DNA of 64,000 nt, from NCBI GenBank assembly GCA_946406115.1, contig OX291561.1:7680273-7744272 (forward strand). Direction: 5' to 3'. The translations under genes were made by a program, and so were the position numbers. Shown here piece after piece: positions 10,495 through 19,373 of the stretch; within the stretch, counting starts at the first letter, position 1, and every line of letters begins with the position of its first letter. The notes beneath the pieces were generated by a model. The model was not told the origin of the DNA. It saw only the letters and a program-made list of their open reading frames with translations, and searched no databases. This DNA is from Apoda limacodes. Lineage: Eukaryota; Arthropoda; Insecta; Lepidoptera; Limacodidae.

Positions 10495-10600
10495 AAGTAT
10501 CATGGTAAGCGGTCACCGCAGGCTATGGAAGTATTGTCGCTTGCAACACTAGCAGCATCACTCGCGCGTTGCCGTAATAACTTCTTTCGTAAATGGCCCC
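10495..10600 (-). pseudogene. non-LTR retrotransposon 3' tail fragment
   Basis: ATGGTAAGCGGTCACCGCAG, GCTTGCAACACTAGCAGCAT and CACTCGCGCGTTGCCG are the reverse complement of the family's GRQRAS..GVASV.R.R.PLTIR tail coding region. The copy is short and diverged. Confidence 0.6.
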
Positions 10601-10769
10601 ATGGCATGCTAGAACGACTATACTGTGGTAGTGCTGCGATGGACTTACCTCACCACTTGTCACGCAGGCAGAACAAAACCAACGTGGATGGTGAACTATA
10701 AAATAACAGCTTGAAACAGTATTTTATTTACGTTGAGAATATTTAATTCTGATCCCCAAATTATGATGA

Positions 10770-11135
10770 ACTAGACTTTGCCAGCGGCTCCGCCCACCCT
10801 AAATTCGGTTATCGGCGAGGAACTCCTTAATTAGGTATACTCATTTGCCAGCGGCTCCGCCCGCCCTTAATTCGGTAATCATCGTCGGTTATAATTAGGT
10901 ATACTAATGAAGTTTGCTATAGCAAGCTATAGGTGCAGCTATTGTTTGTTTAACTCTGTTTTAGTTATTGCCGCTGGAACTTTTGAAATTTTTTGGATAA
11001 AAAATATATGCTATTCCAGGACCTAACCTATATGTAAGCCAAGTTTCATCCCGATCCGTCCAGTGGTTGAAGCGTGATTGAGTAACAAACATCCATACTT
11101 ACAAACTTTCACATTTATAATATTAGTAGCATAAA
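10770..11135. repeat. 'gcttcgcccgcc' family dispersed repeat with doubled head
   Basis: The head TTTGCCAGCGGCTCCGCCC appears twice (10,787 and 10,850), followed by TGCTATAGCAAGCTATAGGT-GCAGC. The tail is TTTCATCCCGATCCGTCCAG-TGGTTGAAGCGTGATTGAGT ending TTTATAATATTAGTAG. The tail matches the copies at 14,470-14,566 and 20,880-20,975 almost base for base. It is non-coding. Confidence 0.75.
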
Positions 11136-12447
11136 AACACTCAATGTATAGATACTTAAAAACATACAACATTTTATTAATTTATCACACTGTTACATAT
11201 TTTATTCTATCGCATTAAAATTATCGTGTTACCTGCAGAATAGACACTATCTAGAAAGATATATATATATAGAAGACAATATCACATGCTTCGTTGACTG
11301 ACTGCATTGTACATATACATATCTATACTACTTTATATACACTGTTCAGTCACATGTAATTATATGTGTGTACATACATACTGGATACAATATTGTGGCA
11401 CGATACTTTCCATGCTAATATGCTTTAGTACACATTAAGTCTAGGAAATTTTGAAAGCTAAAAATAACTTTCCTTAAAAAACATTACTTTTAAACACACA
11501 TATTTTTAATGTTTGATCTCCTCGACTTGTACTACTAATAGAAAAAGCAGTTGTAAAATATTCCATTACTAGGTTTAGCCCGTGGTTTCAGCCGCAAGAA
11601 AAACTATTGCCGTGGGAACTTTTGATCGGTATAATTTATTCTTTGTCTTTGTCTATCCTTGTCCCCGGTGTCACAAATCACGCCAATTAATTGTATGCAC
11701 TGTTACGACAAGAAAAAGTACACAAAAAATATTCCCGTTGGAAATCTCGATCAGTGCTTGGTTGCAACGCAAAGGATCGACTGCGACTGACCTGAAAAAA
11801 TTTAAAAGTGTTTGTTAACGCATAGTTAGTCGTACGCAAGTATAGCTGAACACTCGTAATATTGAGATGGGCTGTAAAAAATAACAACCGTACCTGCATG
11901 CAGTGTTCACAGTTATTTATATTTTCTTTACCGATACTAAAATCACGTTCCAGTGTTTTCCAACAGGAGTGTCCGGTGTCGCGATAACACCCGTAAATAG
12001 GAATTTTCCGTCACCTTATTTTGCATCGAGCGTATCCTGTCTCTTACTACGGTTCTTTGAAAAAAAACTCATTTCTTTGTCCCTTATGAGACGTGCCCCC
12101 GTTCGAGTTATAAGTTAAAAATTACATTTGGGACTATAATAATTGCGTCGACAGTAGTTATGCTGAAAGGTAGACTTTTGACCAAGTATCGACAACACAA
12201 GTTTTTTAGTTATTATAATTTTAGTTTTGGTGCTAATTTTATAAAATAGAAATAAGGTGACTTTGTTGATTGGATTGATGTAGTGACTGTACATATTTGT
12301 GTGGAAAATTCTCGTGTTAATTAAATTGACAAACAAAGCCATACAAGCTACTCAGAAGATTTAACTAGGCCAAGTAAACGATTATATCTAAGTGGCAATA
12401 AAACAATCACGTCTCTTCACATACTCTCAATAATACGAGGCTATTTT
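11136..12447. other. unassigned AT-rich DNA
   Basis: A head-like scrap (TTTAGCCCGTGGTTTCAGCC near 11,574, GCCGTGGGAACTTTTGATCG near 11,610) hints at another degraded dispersed repeat. Otherwise no gene or element is seen. Frames of 70-78 codons overlap on both strands and are not called. Confidence 0.4.
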
Positions 12448-12532
12448 CTCGACTCTCGGAAACTCGATTTTCGAGATGTGTTCGAGATCGAGACAGTTTA
12501 TTTCGGTAGTAAACGCTCCGCTCCCATTTTCC
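12448..12532 (+). repeat. 24-bp plus 62-bp block, related to 15,479-15,559
   Basis: A 24-base word (12,448-12,471, CTCGACTCTCGGAAACTCGA...) is followed by a 62-base block (12,471-12,532) with CGAGATGTGTTCGAGATCGA and AAACGCTCCGCTCCCATTTT. At 15,479-15,559 the 62-base block recurs in the same orientation, but the 24-base word in front of it is inverted. The region is rich in TCGA words. Confidence 0.75.
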
Positions 12533-12655
12533 GAGGTTGATGGTCGGCTTGAGGTGTCACTACTGAATTTTAAGCACGATTAGATTATTTTTATCTTTGC
12601 CCTGCGACCAGCACAGCGGTGCAATTAAAGCCAGTAAAAACCATCTGATTCCGAG

Positions 12656-13111
12656 AAGACATACATCTGTCAATTTACCGTGCTATTGATATTATATTAC
12701 CGACCTCAATCTTCGATAAACAAATTGTAGAAAGTTCGCCTTACCAGAAACAAACAATAATGGCAAAGTGATTCGCACTCAGCCAGTTTTCGGCACCGTT
12801 CGGTTTCGTACCACCACAGAAAGTATAGTTAGCTTTAATCGTTTTAAGGTGAGGTTCGTTCAGACACATTAGGTTTTTGCAGGGGAAGTAATAACGTGCG
12901 CCGCAATTTAGTTATCAGTTACTGTACTTGAAGAAATATCTAATCTTGCGCCACAGTAAAGGCAAATCTGAGTAGGTACACATTGTAATCTATATTATTG
13001 AAGAGAAAACTTCTTTAGCGGCGCTGTGCACTTTTTTTTGTGTTGGGTAAAAACTGTTATCGCGTCAGGTCACGTGTCCTGATCGAAAATTCGTAAGATG
13101 TCACTCGCGTT
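12656..13111 (+). repeat. left arm of a large inverted repeat
   Basis: Beginning AAGACATACATCTGTCAATT, this arm is the inverted counterpart of 15,560-16,011, with identity above 90 percent by eye. Shared landmarks are GTTCGGTTTCGTACCACCAC, GTGCGCCGCAATTTAGTTAT and TTCTTTAGCGGCGCTGTGCA. The arms are separated by about 2.45 kb, so the pair could fold as a cruciform or come from a foldback element. No target duplication was found at the outer ends. Confidence 0.85.
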
Positions 13112-13535
13112 AGGACACGTGACCTTTATTTACATTAGGTTAGTTTTTATTTTTAGTATATGGCGATTATGAGTAGTACAGGGAGGTTGGATATGGGATT
13201 TTAATTCTATGACAGATTGAGCTGTCAAATATACAACGTCAAAAAAGTAAATACACAAAAGTTATTATTGAAGTGAAAACTTCTTTAGCGGCGCTGTGCA
13301 CTTTTTTGTGATGGGTAAAAACTGTTTAACTCGCGTCAGGTCACGTGTCCTGATCGAAAATTCGTAAGATGTCACTCGCGTTAGGACACGTGACCGATAT
13401 TTACATTAGGTTAGTTTTTATTTTTAGTATATGGCGATTATGAGTAGAACAGGGAGGTTGGATATGGGATTTTAATTCTAAGACAGATTGAGCTGTCAAA
13501 TATACAACGTCAAAAAAGTAAATAAACAAAAGTTA
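12994..13535 (+). repeat. two-copy 270-bp tandem repeat with CACGTG hairpins
   Basis: Units start with TTATTGAAG-GAAAACTTCTTTAG (12,994 and 13,264) and end before GTTATTATT. Each holds GGTCACGTGTCCT and AGGACACGTGACC (13,068-13,080 with 13,112-13,124; 13,339-13,351 with 13,383-13,395). These form perfect 13-base stems around a 31-base loop. Each stem contains a CACGTG E-box. The same pair lies in copy B at offset 6,409. Confidence 0.85.
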
Positions 13536-14245
13536 TTATTTTTAATAAATAAATATGGATAAGAAGTGATGGGAAGTAAATAGCGAGTATGTTTTCACTT
13601 CTGCCGGCACTCCCGGAGTGCAACCCGTTTTTAATTTTTTTGATAGTACTTAAACAAAAAAGTAAAATATGTAGTTTTTATAAACGTCAACTTAGCATAT
13701 TCAATAAAATTAAATTTTGAATTTTTATTTTATTTGTTAAAGTTTTAATATGTATAAAATTTTAATGGTATTATGTAAATCCACATCTATTCAAAAACGG
13801 ACCTGTTTCTTTGATTTGGCATATATTTTATAATTTGGTCCATTGTTATGTTATTATTATTTTAAGCTTACTGAGAAAAACCGCTGTGACATACAGACAC
13901 CGAAGTCTTATCATACCGGTTCACCAATACTTTCTGACTGAACTCTAAAATGCACAACCTGACGTAGCTACTGATTTCTACACTGTGGTGCAGTTTATGA
14001 GACTGGTGCAAAAACAAAAACAATTTTGCAAATTCTATACCCTTTATAGACAAATTTATGTTGTTTTTCCAGTATTTTCGGATACATAATTTATTTATAA
14101 TACGTAAAAGGCAAAATAAAATGTACCATTAAGACCACAGCGAGACCGAAAAATTTTGGCACAGGCCCGACGTTGACAAGGCGTCTGGACTTCTGGAATG
14201 TCTCAATTTGAGCGCATTTATGAGGTTTTTATTTTTATTTTTTTA
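13536..14245. other. unassigned AT-rich part of the duplicated unit
   Basis: No gene is called. A 61-codon minus-strand frame at 13,868-14,053 is repeated unchanged at 20,277-20,462. That identity is explained by the recent duplication and is not evidence of selection. TGCCGGCACTCCCGGAGTGC near 13,602-13,621 is a GC-rich near-palindrome (GCACTCC-CGGAGTGC). Confidence 0.45.
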
Positions 14246-14570
14246 CAAGACTTTGCCAGCGGCTTCGCCCGCCCTAAATTCGGTTACCGGCGTGGCACTC
14301 CTTAATTAAGTTTAATTAATTAATTAATTAGTTACACTAATGAATTGCTATAGCATGCTATAGGTGCAGCAATAATTCGTTTATCTCTGTTATAGTTATT
14401 CCCGCCGGAACTTTTAAAATTTTAGAGATAAATAGCCTATATGCTGTTCCAGGACCTAACCTATATGTATGCCAGTTTTATCCCGATCCGTCCAGTGGTT
14501 TAAGCGTGATTGAGTAACAAACATCCATCCAGACATACAAACTTTCACATTTATATTATTAGTAGGATTC
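14246..14570. repeat. 'gcttcgcccgcc' family dispersed repeat
   Basis: CTTTGCCAGCGGCTTCGCCC starts the copy. A short (TTAA)n-like stretch, TTAATTAATTAATTAATTAG, follows, then GAATTGCTATAGCATGCTAT. The tail CCCGATCCGTCCAGTGG and TGAGTAACAAACATCCATCC ends TTTATATTATTAGTAGGA. It is copied at 20,655-20,979. Confidence 0.8.
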
Positions 14571-14915
14571 TTGTAGGAAGCAAGTAAAACTTTTCCCTAT
14601 AACCCATTATATTAATAAATATGGAGCACGATAATATCTTTTTTGATGAATGATCCTTATTATAAAGCAATAAAAAAAGAGTTCACTAAGGTAGTCAAAA
14701 TATATAAAAAAAACTGATGATATTTGCTATTTTTTTCTATCGTACGAAGTTTGTTTAATCGTTTATCGATTTCCTAAAAAAGCTTAAATGAAACCTCAAA
14801 AATCACATTAATTTTTTTCTGTGTTGTAAAAGCACTGAAGTCTTTTTTTAAAATGCAAATTTCGGCGAAGCGATCGCGCTATTCTAATACCATTACGCCT
14901 TGTGGCTACCGATCA
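14571..14915. other. unassigned AT-rich part of the duplicated unit
   Basis: Contains A and T runs only. No gene, inverted repeat or recognisable element is seen. Repeated at 20,980-21,324. Confidence 0.45.
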
Positions 14916-15111
14916 AGCGCCGCCGCCGTCAAAATATATTCTTTATTTCCTCTTTTGACAAAATACATTTCAAAAATTTTACAAACCAATTATTAAAATC
15001 TAGTTGTAAGCTATTTTTAGAATGTTATACATCGGTTGTAAAATGCCTTTTGTAAAAAGAGGAAAAAAGGATCTTATAATAATTTTGGCGGCGTTAGGTA
15101 TTCAATGCGCC
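14916..15111. mobile_element. MITE, CGCCGCCG-ended family, copy 1
   Basis: GCGCCGCCGCCGTCAAAATA at the left pairs loosely with TAATTTTGGCGGCGTTAGGT at the right. The core TTTATTTCCTCTTTTGACAA, TTTCAAAAATTTTACAAACC and AAATCTAGTTGTAAGCTATT is shared with 46,930-47,104 and, inverted, with 57,147-57,258. It is non-coding and duplicated at 21,325-21,520. Confidence 0.65.
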
Positions 15112-15229
15112 TTAAGTTTGAAGCTTGAATGCATTACCATTTTGACAATAAAGCAAAAACGACAAATGGACAATGGAGATATCCCTTAAATTTTTACTTT
15201 TGGTTGATTTTTATTACTTGTAAGGAAAT

Positions 15230-15397
15230 CCGCCATACAACTCATATTATTATTCTGTAAAAATTAACAGTGTTCTACATACTTCGGTCTGTAAGATATA
15301 AGCCATTAAAGGTCAGAACGATAGACGGACACGCAGACAGCGTAAGCTTAGGAATAGGGCTCCGTTGGCACCCTTTGGGTACGGAACGCTAAAAACT
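15230..15397 (-). repeat. GGGTTCCGTACCC-family repeat fragment, minus strand
   Basis: GGGCTCCGTTGGCACCCTTT and GGGTACGGAACGCTAAAAAC at its right end are the reverse complement of the family head. ACGGACACGCAGACAGCG corresponds to the CCGTCCGT block. Duplicated at 21,639-21,806. Confidence 0.7.
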
Positions 15398-15478
15398 AGA
15401 ACTCGACGCTAAATTTACTTAAAAAACAAAAAAAATTACAATAATATTTTACCTGTGAATAAAAAAACAACTTTAACT

Positions 15479-15559
15479 AAAATCGAGTTTCCGAGAGTCG
15501 AGATGTGTTCGAGATCGAGACAGTTTATTTCGGTAGTAAACGCTCCGCTCCCATTTTCC
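15479..15559 (+). repeat. inverted 24-bp word plus direct 62-bp block
   Basis: AAAATCGAGTTTCCGAGAGT (15,479 onward) is the exact inverse of the 24-base word at 12,448-12,471. The 62 bases at 15,498-15,559 are the same as 12,471-12,532. The block ends exactly where the right arm of the big inverted repeat begins (CATTTTCC then TAACGCG), so this is a recombination joint. Copied again near 21,889-21,968. Confidence 0.8.
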
Positions 15560-16011
15560 TAACGCGAGTGACATCTTGCGAATTTTCGATCAGGACACGT
15601 GACCTGACGCGATAACAGTTTTTACCCATCACAAAAAAAGTGCACAGCGTTGCTAAAGAAGTTTTCACTTCAATAATATAGATTACAATACCTACTCAGA
15701 TTTGCCTTTACTGTAGCGCAAGATTAGATATTTCTTCAAGTACAGTAACTGATAACTAAATTGCGGCGCACGATGTTACTTCTCCTGCAAAAACCTAATG
15801 TGTCTGAACGAACCTCACCTTAAAACCATTAAAGCTAACTATACTTTCTGTGGTGGTACGAAACCGAACGGTGCCGAAAACTGGCTGAGTGCGAATCACT
15901 CTGCCATTATTGTTTGTTTCAGGTAAGGCGAACTTTCTAGAATTTGTTTATCAAAGATTGAGGTCGGTAATATAATATCAATAGCACGGTAAATTGACAG
16001 ATGTATGTCTT
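15560..16011 (-). repeat. right arm of the large inverted repeat
   Basis: Inverted counterpart of 12,656-13,111, ending TGACAGATGTATGTCTT. Its inner end stops three bases into the CACGTG hairpin stem, so only half of the hairpin (AGGACACGTGACC, 15,592-15,604) remains. Copied at 21,969-22,420. Confidence 0.85.
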
Positions 16012-16572
16012 GCTTAAATTTGCAGATATGTATGTCTTAATTAACAAACAGTCTACGCTTTCTAGAAGATTAATTACTTAAACTAATTTTAACTCATTTT
16101 CGTTTTATGTTAACTTAAATATTTCATTATTGCTTACTTAAGTTTAAATGACGCTTAAAATACGTATGCTGAATCATTAAAGATAGGTTTATTATTTTGA
16201 TTTTGAATTTGTAGTGCTATGAGTTAGGATTATTTAATGGGTCGATGCAGGATAGAAACCTAATTTCTGTATAACCAACGATTTGCATGTGAAGATGTAC
16301 TAAAAATAATTCTACAATGTGGTACACATAACTATGAAATGTATTTGTTATTATATACTTCTAAAGTAATTTATACTATAATGACTCCTTAAAACTTTTG
16401 AGTTTTTGTATGGAATTTAACGATTGGTAAAATGGTTAGTTGTTACATTTTTTTACTTTTTCTACAACTTATAGTCAGTGTCCTAGATAACAAAGAATCC
16501 TGATTATTTAACCGACTTTTATTATAAGCAATACTAAGTAAATTAGCTTTAAGTACTAAGGCACTAGTACGG
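16012..16572. other. unassigned AT-rich part of the duplicated unit
   Basis: A 64-codon minus-strand frame (16,443-16,637) also exists unchanged in copy B. No motif is recognisable and it overlaps the 130-bp repeat, so it is not called as a gene. Confidence 0.4.
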
Positions 16573-16700
16573 CACAGAAAACTTGAGTAAAAACAAGGTT
16601 GATGCGATATGTAACTGAGCGTGCGTGAGTAGTGCATCTACGTCTTAACTAACTGAGATTTTCATTAAAATACATGAAATAAATTAATAGTTATTATCGT
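16573..16700 (+). repeat. about 130-bp repeat shared with 4,897
   Basis: CACAGAAAACTTGAGTAAAA, GCGATATGTAACTGAGCGTG and CATGAAATAAATTAATAG match 4,897-5,030. The family therefore had at least two independent insertions before the segmental duplication made the third copy at 22,982-23,110. Confidence 0.7.
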
Positions 16701-17625
16701 TTTTTATCAAAAAATGCTTTTTTTCAGTGTATAAATTACTATCACAGCTATACTTTAAAGTTGTAAACTTGCACTTAGAACTTTGGAGATTTGTTTGCGA
16801 CAACTTTTACAAAAACAGTGATAAGGGGTCACTTTAGTATTTTTTCTATCGAACAAAAGTATTTTTATATATTAATAAATTGAATTTAGGTTAATGTAAC
16901 TAAATGTTCTTAAATATAGAAATAACATCTATTTAGCAATGCAACCTACTTTACTTGTAACTGTTAACCTTATTTATTTGAATCAGGGCTTATAATTTCA
17001 ATGACAGTTATATTAACTTTGTTGGTAACTGAAAATGCGGATGTCTAAAAATCTTCTTGACATCGAATTAAATAACGTTTTGTAATGTGACCCGGGTCGA
17101 TCGCGACCCACGGGTAGAGCTATCATCCGTCCGGATTTGTCTGGACATTCGGCCTACTGTCCGGACTTTTGACTTATACAGCATTTTTCTACAAATAAAT
17201 AAAATGCAACTAGTAAATCAGTCTCACTCATGACTCATCTTAACTTTAAACAATAAATTTTTAGTTTAAACTTTTGACATAAAATAGGATTTAATAAATT
17301 ATTTGATTATGTGACTACGTCCGGTCTTTTTTTGAAATGTCAGGCTTTTGTCAGGACTTTTATAATATTGAAATAGTAAGCCTACCCACGGGTAATTTAA
17401 TCGAATCAGTTCGCTGATCACTTTGGGTGACTTTGCTTGTCCCAATCGATGGGTCCATTCAATAACCATTCGCATTTCGTATATAGCACTAGTAAAGTTG
17501 ATTCCTGTTTCTTACCTAAATTGCGTATTAGGTAAATATATAGGTACTTTACCTATAGACGTTCACTATGAAAAAAAAGAGTCGCAAGAGTTGGTGGGTG
17601 GTGTGATAATAAATTAGCGAGAGAC
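16701..17625. other. unassigned AT-rich part of the duplicated unit
   Basis: Contains GACCCGGGTCGATCGCGACC near 17,091 (GC-rich, partly palindromic) and repeated GTCCGG words (17,130-17,345). A 64-codon frame at 17,423-17,617 is open but unrecognised, and it is identical in copy B. Confidence 0.4.
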
Positions 17626-17662
17626 AGTATAATGTCCAAAAATATTTATTATTATTATTTAT
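17626..17662 (+). repeat. 3' tail of the tRNA-derived SINE
   Basis: TAATGTCCAAAAATATTTAT followed by (TTA)n matches the 3' end of the SINE copies at 34,640-34,915 and 58,778-59,080. Only the tail is present. It is copied at 24,036-24,072. Confidence 0.55.
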
Positions 17663-17691
17663 AGGGTCTCTAATTAGGGCGACCGGAGCGG

Positions 17692-17779
17692 CCCTTCTCA
17701 CCTAGCTCCCCTTCTCACCTAGCTCCCCTTCTCACCTAGCTCCCCTTCTCACCTAGCTCCCCTTCTCACCTAGCTCCCC
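17692..17779 (+). repeat. 17-bp minisatellite, 5 copies
   Basis: The unit CCTTCTCACCTAGCTCC is repeated five times without change and flanked by GGAGCGGC and GACCCAATTAC. The equivalent array in copy B has seven units. Confidence 0.95.
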
Positions 17780-17993
17780 GACCCAATTACTAACGGGCAT
17801 TGTAATAGCGTTTAAGGCGCTTATTCTATAGAAGGAGAAACTAAACTTAATATCTCTTTAAAGTCAACAACGTTTACTCTTAGGTAATTTCTTAGATCTG
17901 ATGGCTCCAGAACACTAAATATGTATCTGCATATAAGAAAACTCTGTTCCTAATTGTAAGTATTCCTTCCCCTAGATCTTTTTCCCAATTGTC

Positions 17994-18299
17994 ATGTCAG
18001 AAATTACAATGGCTACAACAAAGGCATTTTTTTTGTCTTCGACAACGTTGGTACCATTACAGCGGGCGTGCAACACATGTGACGGTAACTTCCAAAGAGA
18101 ATATAATCACTACGTTTGTAACTTCCCAACTCAATTAAAGTTATATCGACCGGCTAGAGTGATAAGCGGCCCCCTTCCACGAGGCCCTAAACCCGTAACA
18201 GTTCTAAACGAATCTCAAATGAAAACTATGAAGTTATTTGTTTATTTACAGATGCAACATATTAAGAACATAGTAATAAAACTTCCTAGTTATTTATAA
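17994..18299 (+). CDS. unrecognised 101-codon open frame, copy A
   Basis: This is the longest frame in the duplicated unit. It starts MSEITMATTKAFFLSSTTLV and ends IKLPSYL. A CNTCDGNF...YVC arrangement gives a few cysteines but no known domain. The identical frame sits at 24,438-24,743, but since the surrounding DNA is equally conserved this shows only recent duplication. No promoter or splice signal was identified. It may be a chance frame; spliced or expressed status cannot be judged here. Confidence 0.15.
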   Translation: MSEITMATTKAFFLSSTTLVPLQRACNTCDGNFQREYNHYVCNFPTQLKLYRPARVISGPLPRGPKPVTVLNESQMKTMKLFVYLQMQHIKNIVIKLPSYL

Positions 18300-18665
18300 T
18301 ATACCAACTAGCTATTAAACAATGTACCCAATTTCCATAAATAACAAGAATAATTGCTATAAATTAGAGTATGTATGTGTGCATGTTGATTATTTTGTTT
18401 TGCCTGTTTTTTGGAACTAGCCGTCGCATTCTCACGGTCTCCGCTATTCAAACAAACAGTAACACGATATCTTTACGAATTTGATATTCATTGCTGTGTA
18501 TAAGAGATACATCAAGTTAATGAACACATGTGAAGCGAGTCATGTGTGCTGCAGTAGCAGTTGTTACGAGATTAATTGAATGATACTAGTTCAGTGATTA
18601 GGGAGCGTGGGAGACGAGAAGACCATGTGCTAGAAATATGTGCAACATTGTGCATGCACCTCTAG
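18300..18665. other. unassigned DNA in the duplicated unit
   Basis: Nothing recognisable except GAACTAGCCGTCGCATTCTC near 18,413, which resembles the head of a dispersed repeat. Repeated at 24,744-25,109. Confidence 0.4.
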
Positions 18666-18765
18666 ATTTTTTTTATATAACACAATAGGTGGCAAACAAG
18701 CATACGGCCGTAGACTATGGACGCTTGAACACCAACTAGATGCATTTCTCGCAATATCTGTTTTA
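18666..18765 (-). pseudogene. non-LTR 3' tail fragment
   Basis: TTTTTTTTATATAACACAAT followed by AGGTGGCAAACAAGCATACG and TATGGACGCTTG is the reverse complement of the family's last codons (LFATLV) and the start of its A tail. Diverged copy, duplicated at 25,110-25,209. Confidence 0.6.
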
Positions 18766-19373
18766 ATGTAAAGCTAATTTTTTTTAGGTAAACAAGTTTA
18801 GTTCAAATATCTATAATTATGAATATTTCATCAATTAAAATGCGTTATCTGTCATATGCGCTATTTATTATAGTCTTAAATAGTGTATTCATTCGTGAAA
18901 TGCTAGTGTATTATCATACATTTCGTTGAATTTATGCAATTAGTCACTTTATTTAATAGAAACTCTGGTTATTTAATAACTCACATGTATTTTGTGGAAA
19001 AATATGCGTTTTGCGACTTTTTAGCAATAAAAACACGATAATAACGTGTTTTAAGTAGAGAACTTTTCATAGTAACAGATATTTAATGTAACGCAATTTG
19101 TAAGAAACAATTGGGTCGTATTCACCTTAAATGGATGTAGAATAATCTTATTAGGAAAGAAACTATGCCGGGTCGACGGTAGAATAAGTTAAAGCAACAT
19201 TTTGGACGACAATAAGATGTTAAAGTAGATAATCCTTTTAGTTCAGTGACAGATAATAACTGACATATTAAGACAGGTCCTGTACCTACCCAAAAACTGT
19301 CTTCTCAAAGGCTTCTAGTGTTTTTTTATCGATAAGCATTGTTATAGGGATTTGATCTTTATTGTTTTCTGCT
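18766..19373. other. right end of copy A, unassigned
   Basis: AT-rich with no gene. The last 130 bases carry most of the differences from copy B. Copy A ends in TTTGATCTTTATTGTTTTCT-GCT and copy B begins directly with AATCTGAGTAGG. Confidence 0.5.

Larger units (their letters stand above)
12964..19373 (+). repeat. segmental tandem duplication, copy A (about 6.41 kb)
   Basis: The whole interval recurs immediately downstream at 19,374-25,816 in the same orientation. The offset is 6,409-6,410 over most of its length and 6,444 after the 17-bp minisatellite, because copy B has two more 17-bp units. About 25 single-base differences are visible by eye, clustered near the right end. The left boundary lies inside the left arm of the 12,656/15,560 inverted repeat. 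The unit contains no recognisable host gene, only repeats and short frames. Confidence 0.95.

Noticed and set aside
13130..13150. ATTAGGTTAG as telomeric (TTAGG)n
   Set aside because: Only two partial units; no array of the insect telomere repeat is present.
13868..14053. 61-codon frame conserved at 20,277 as evidence of a gene
   Set aside because: Non-coding DNA around it is just as conserved between the two copies; the identity reflects the recent duplication.
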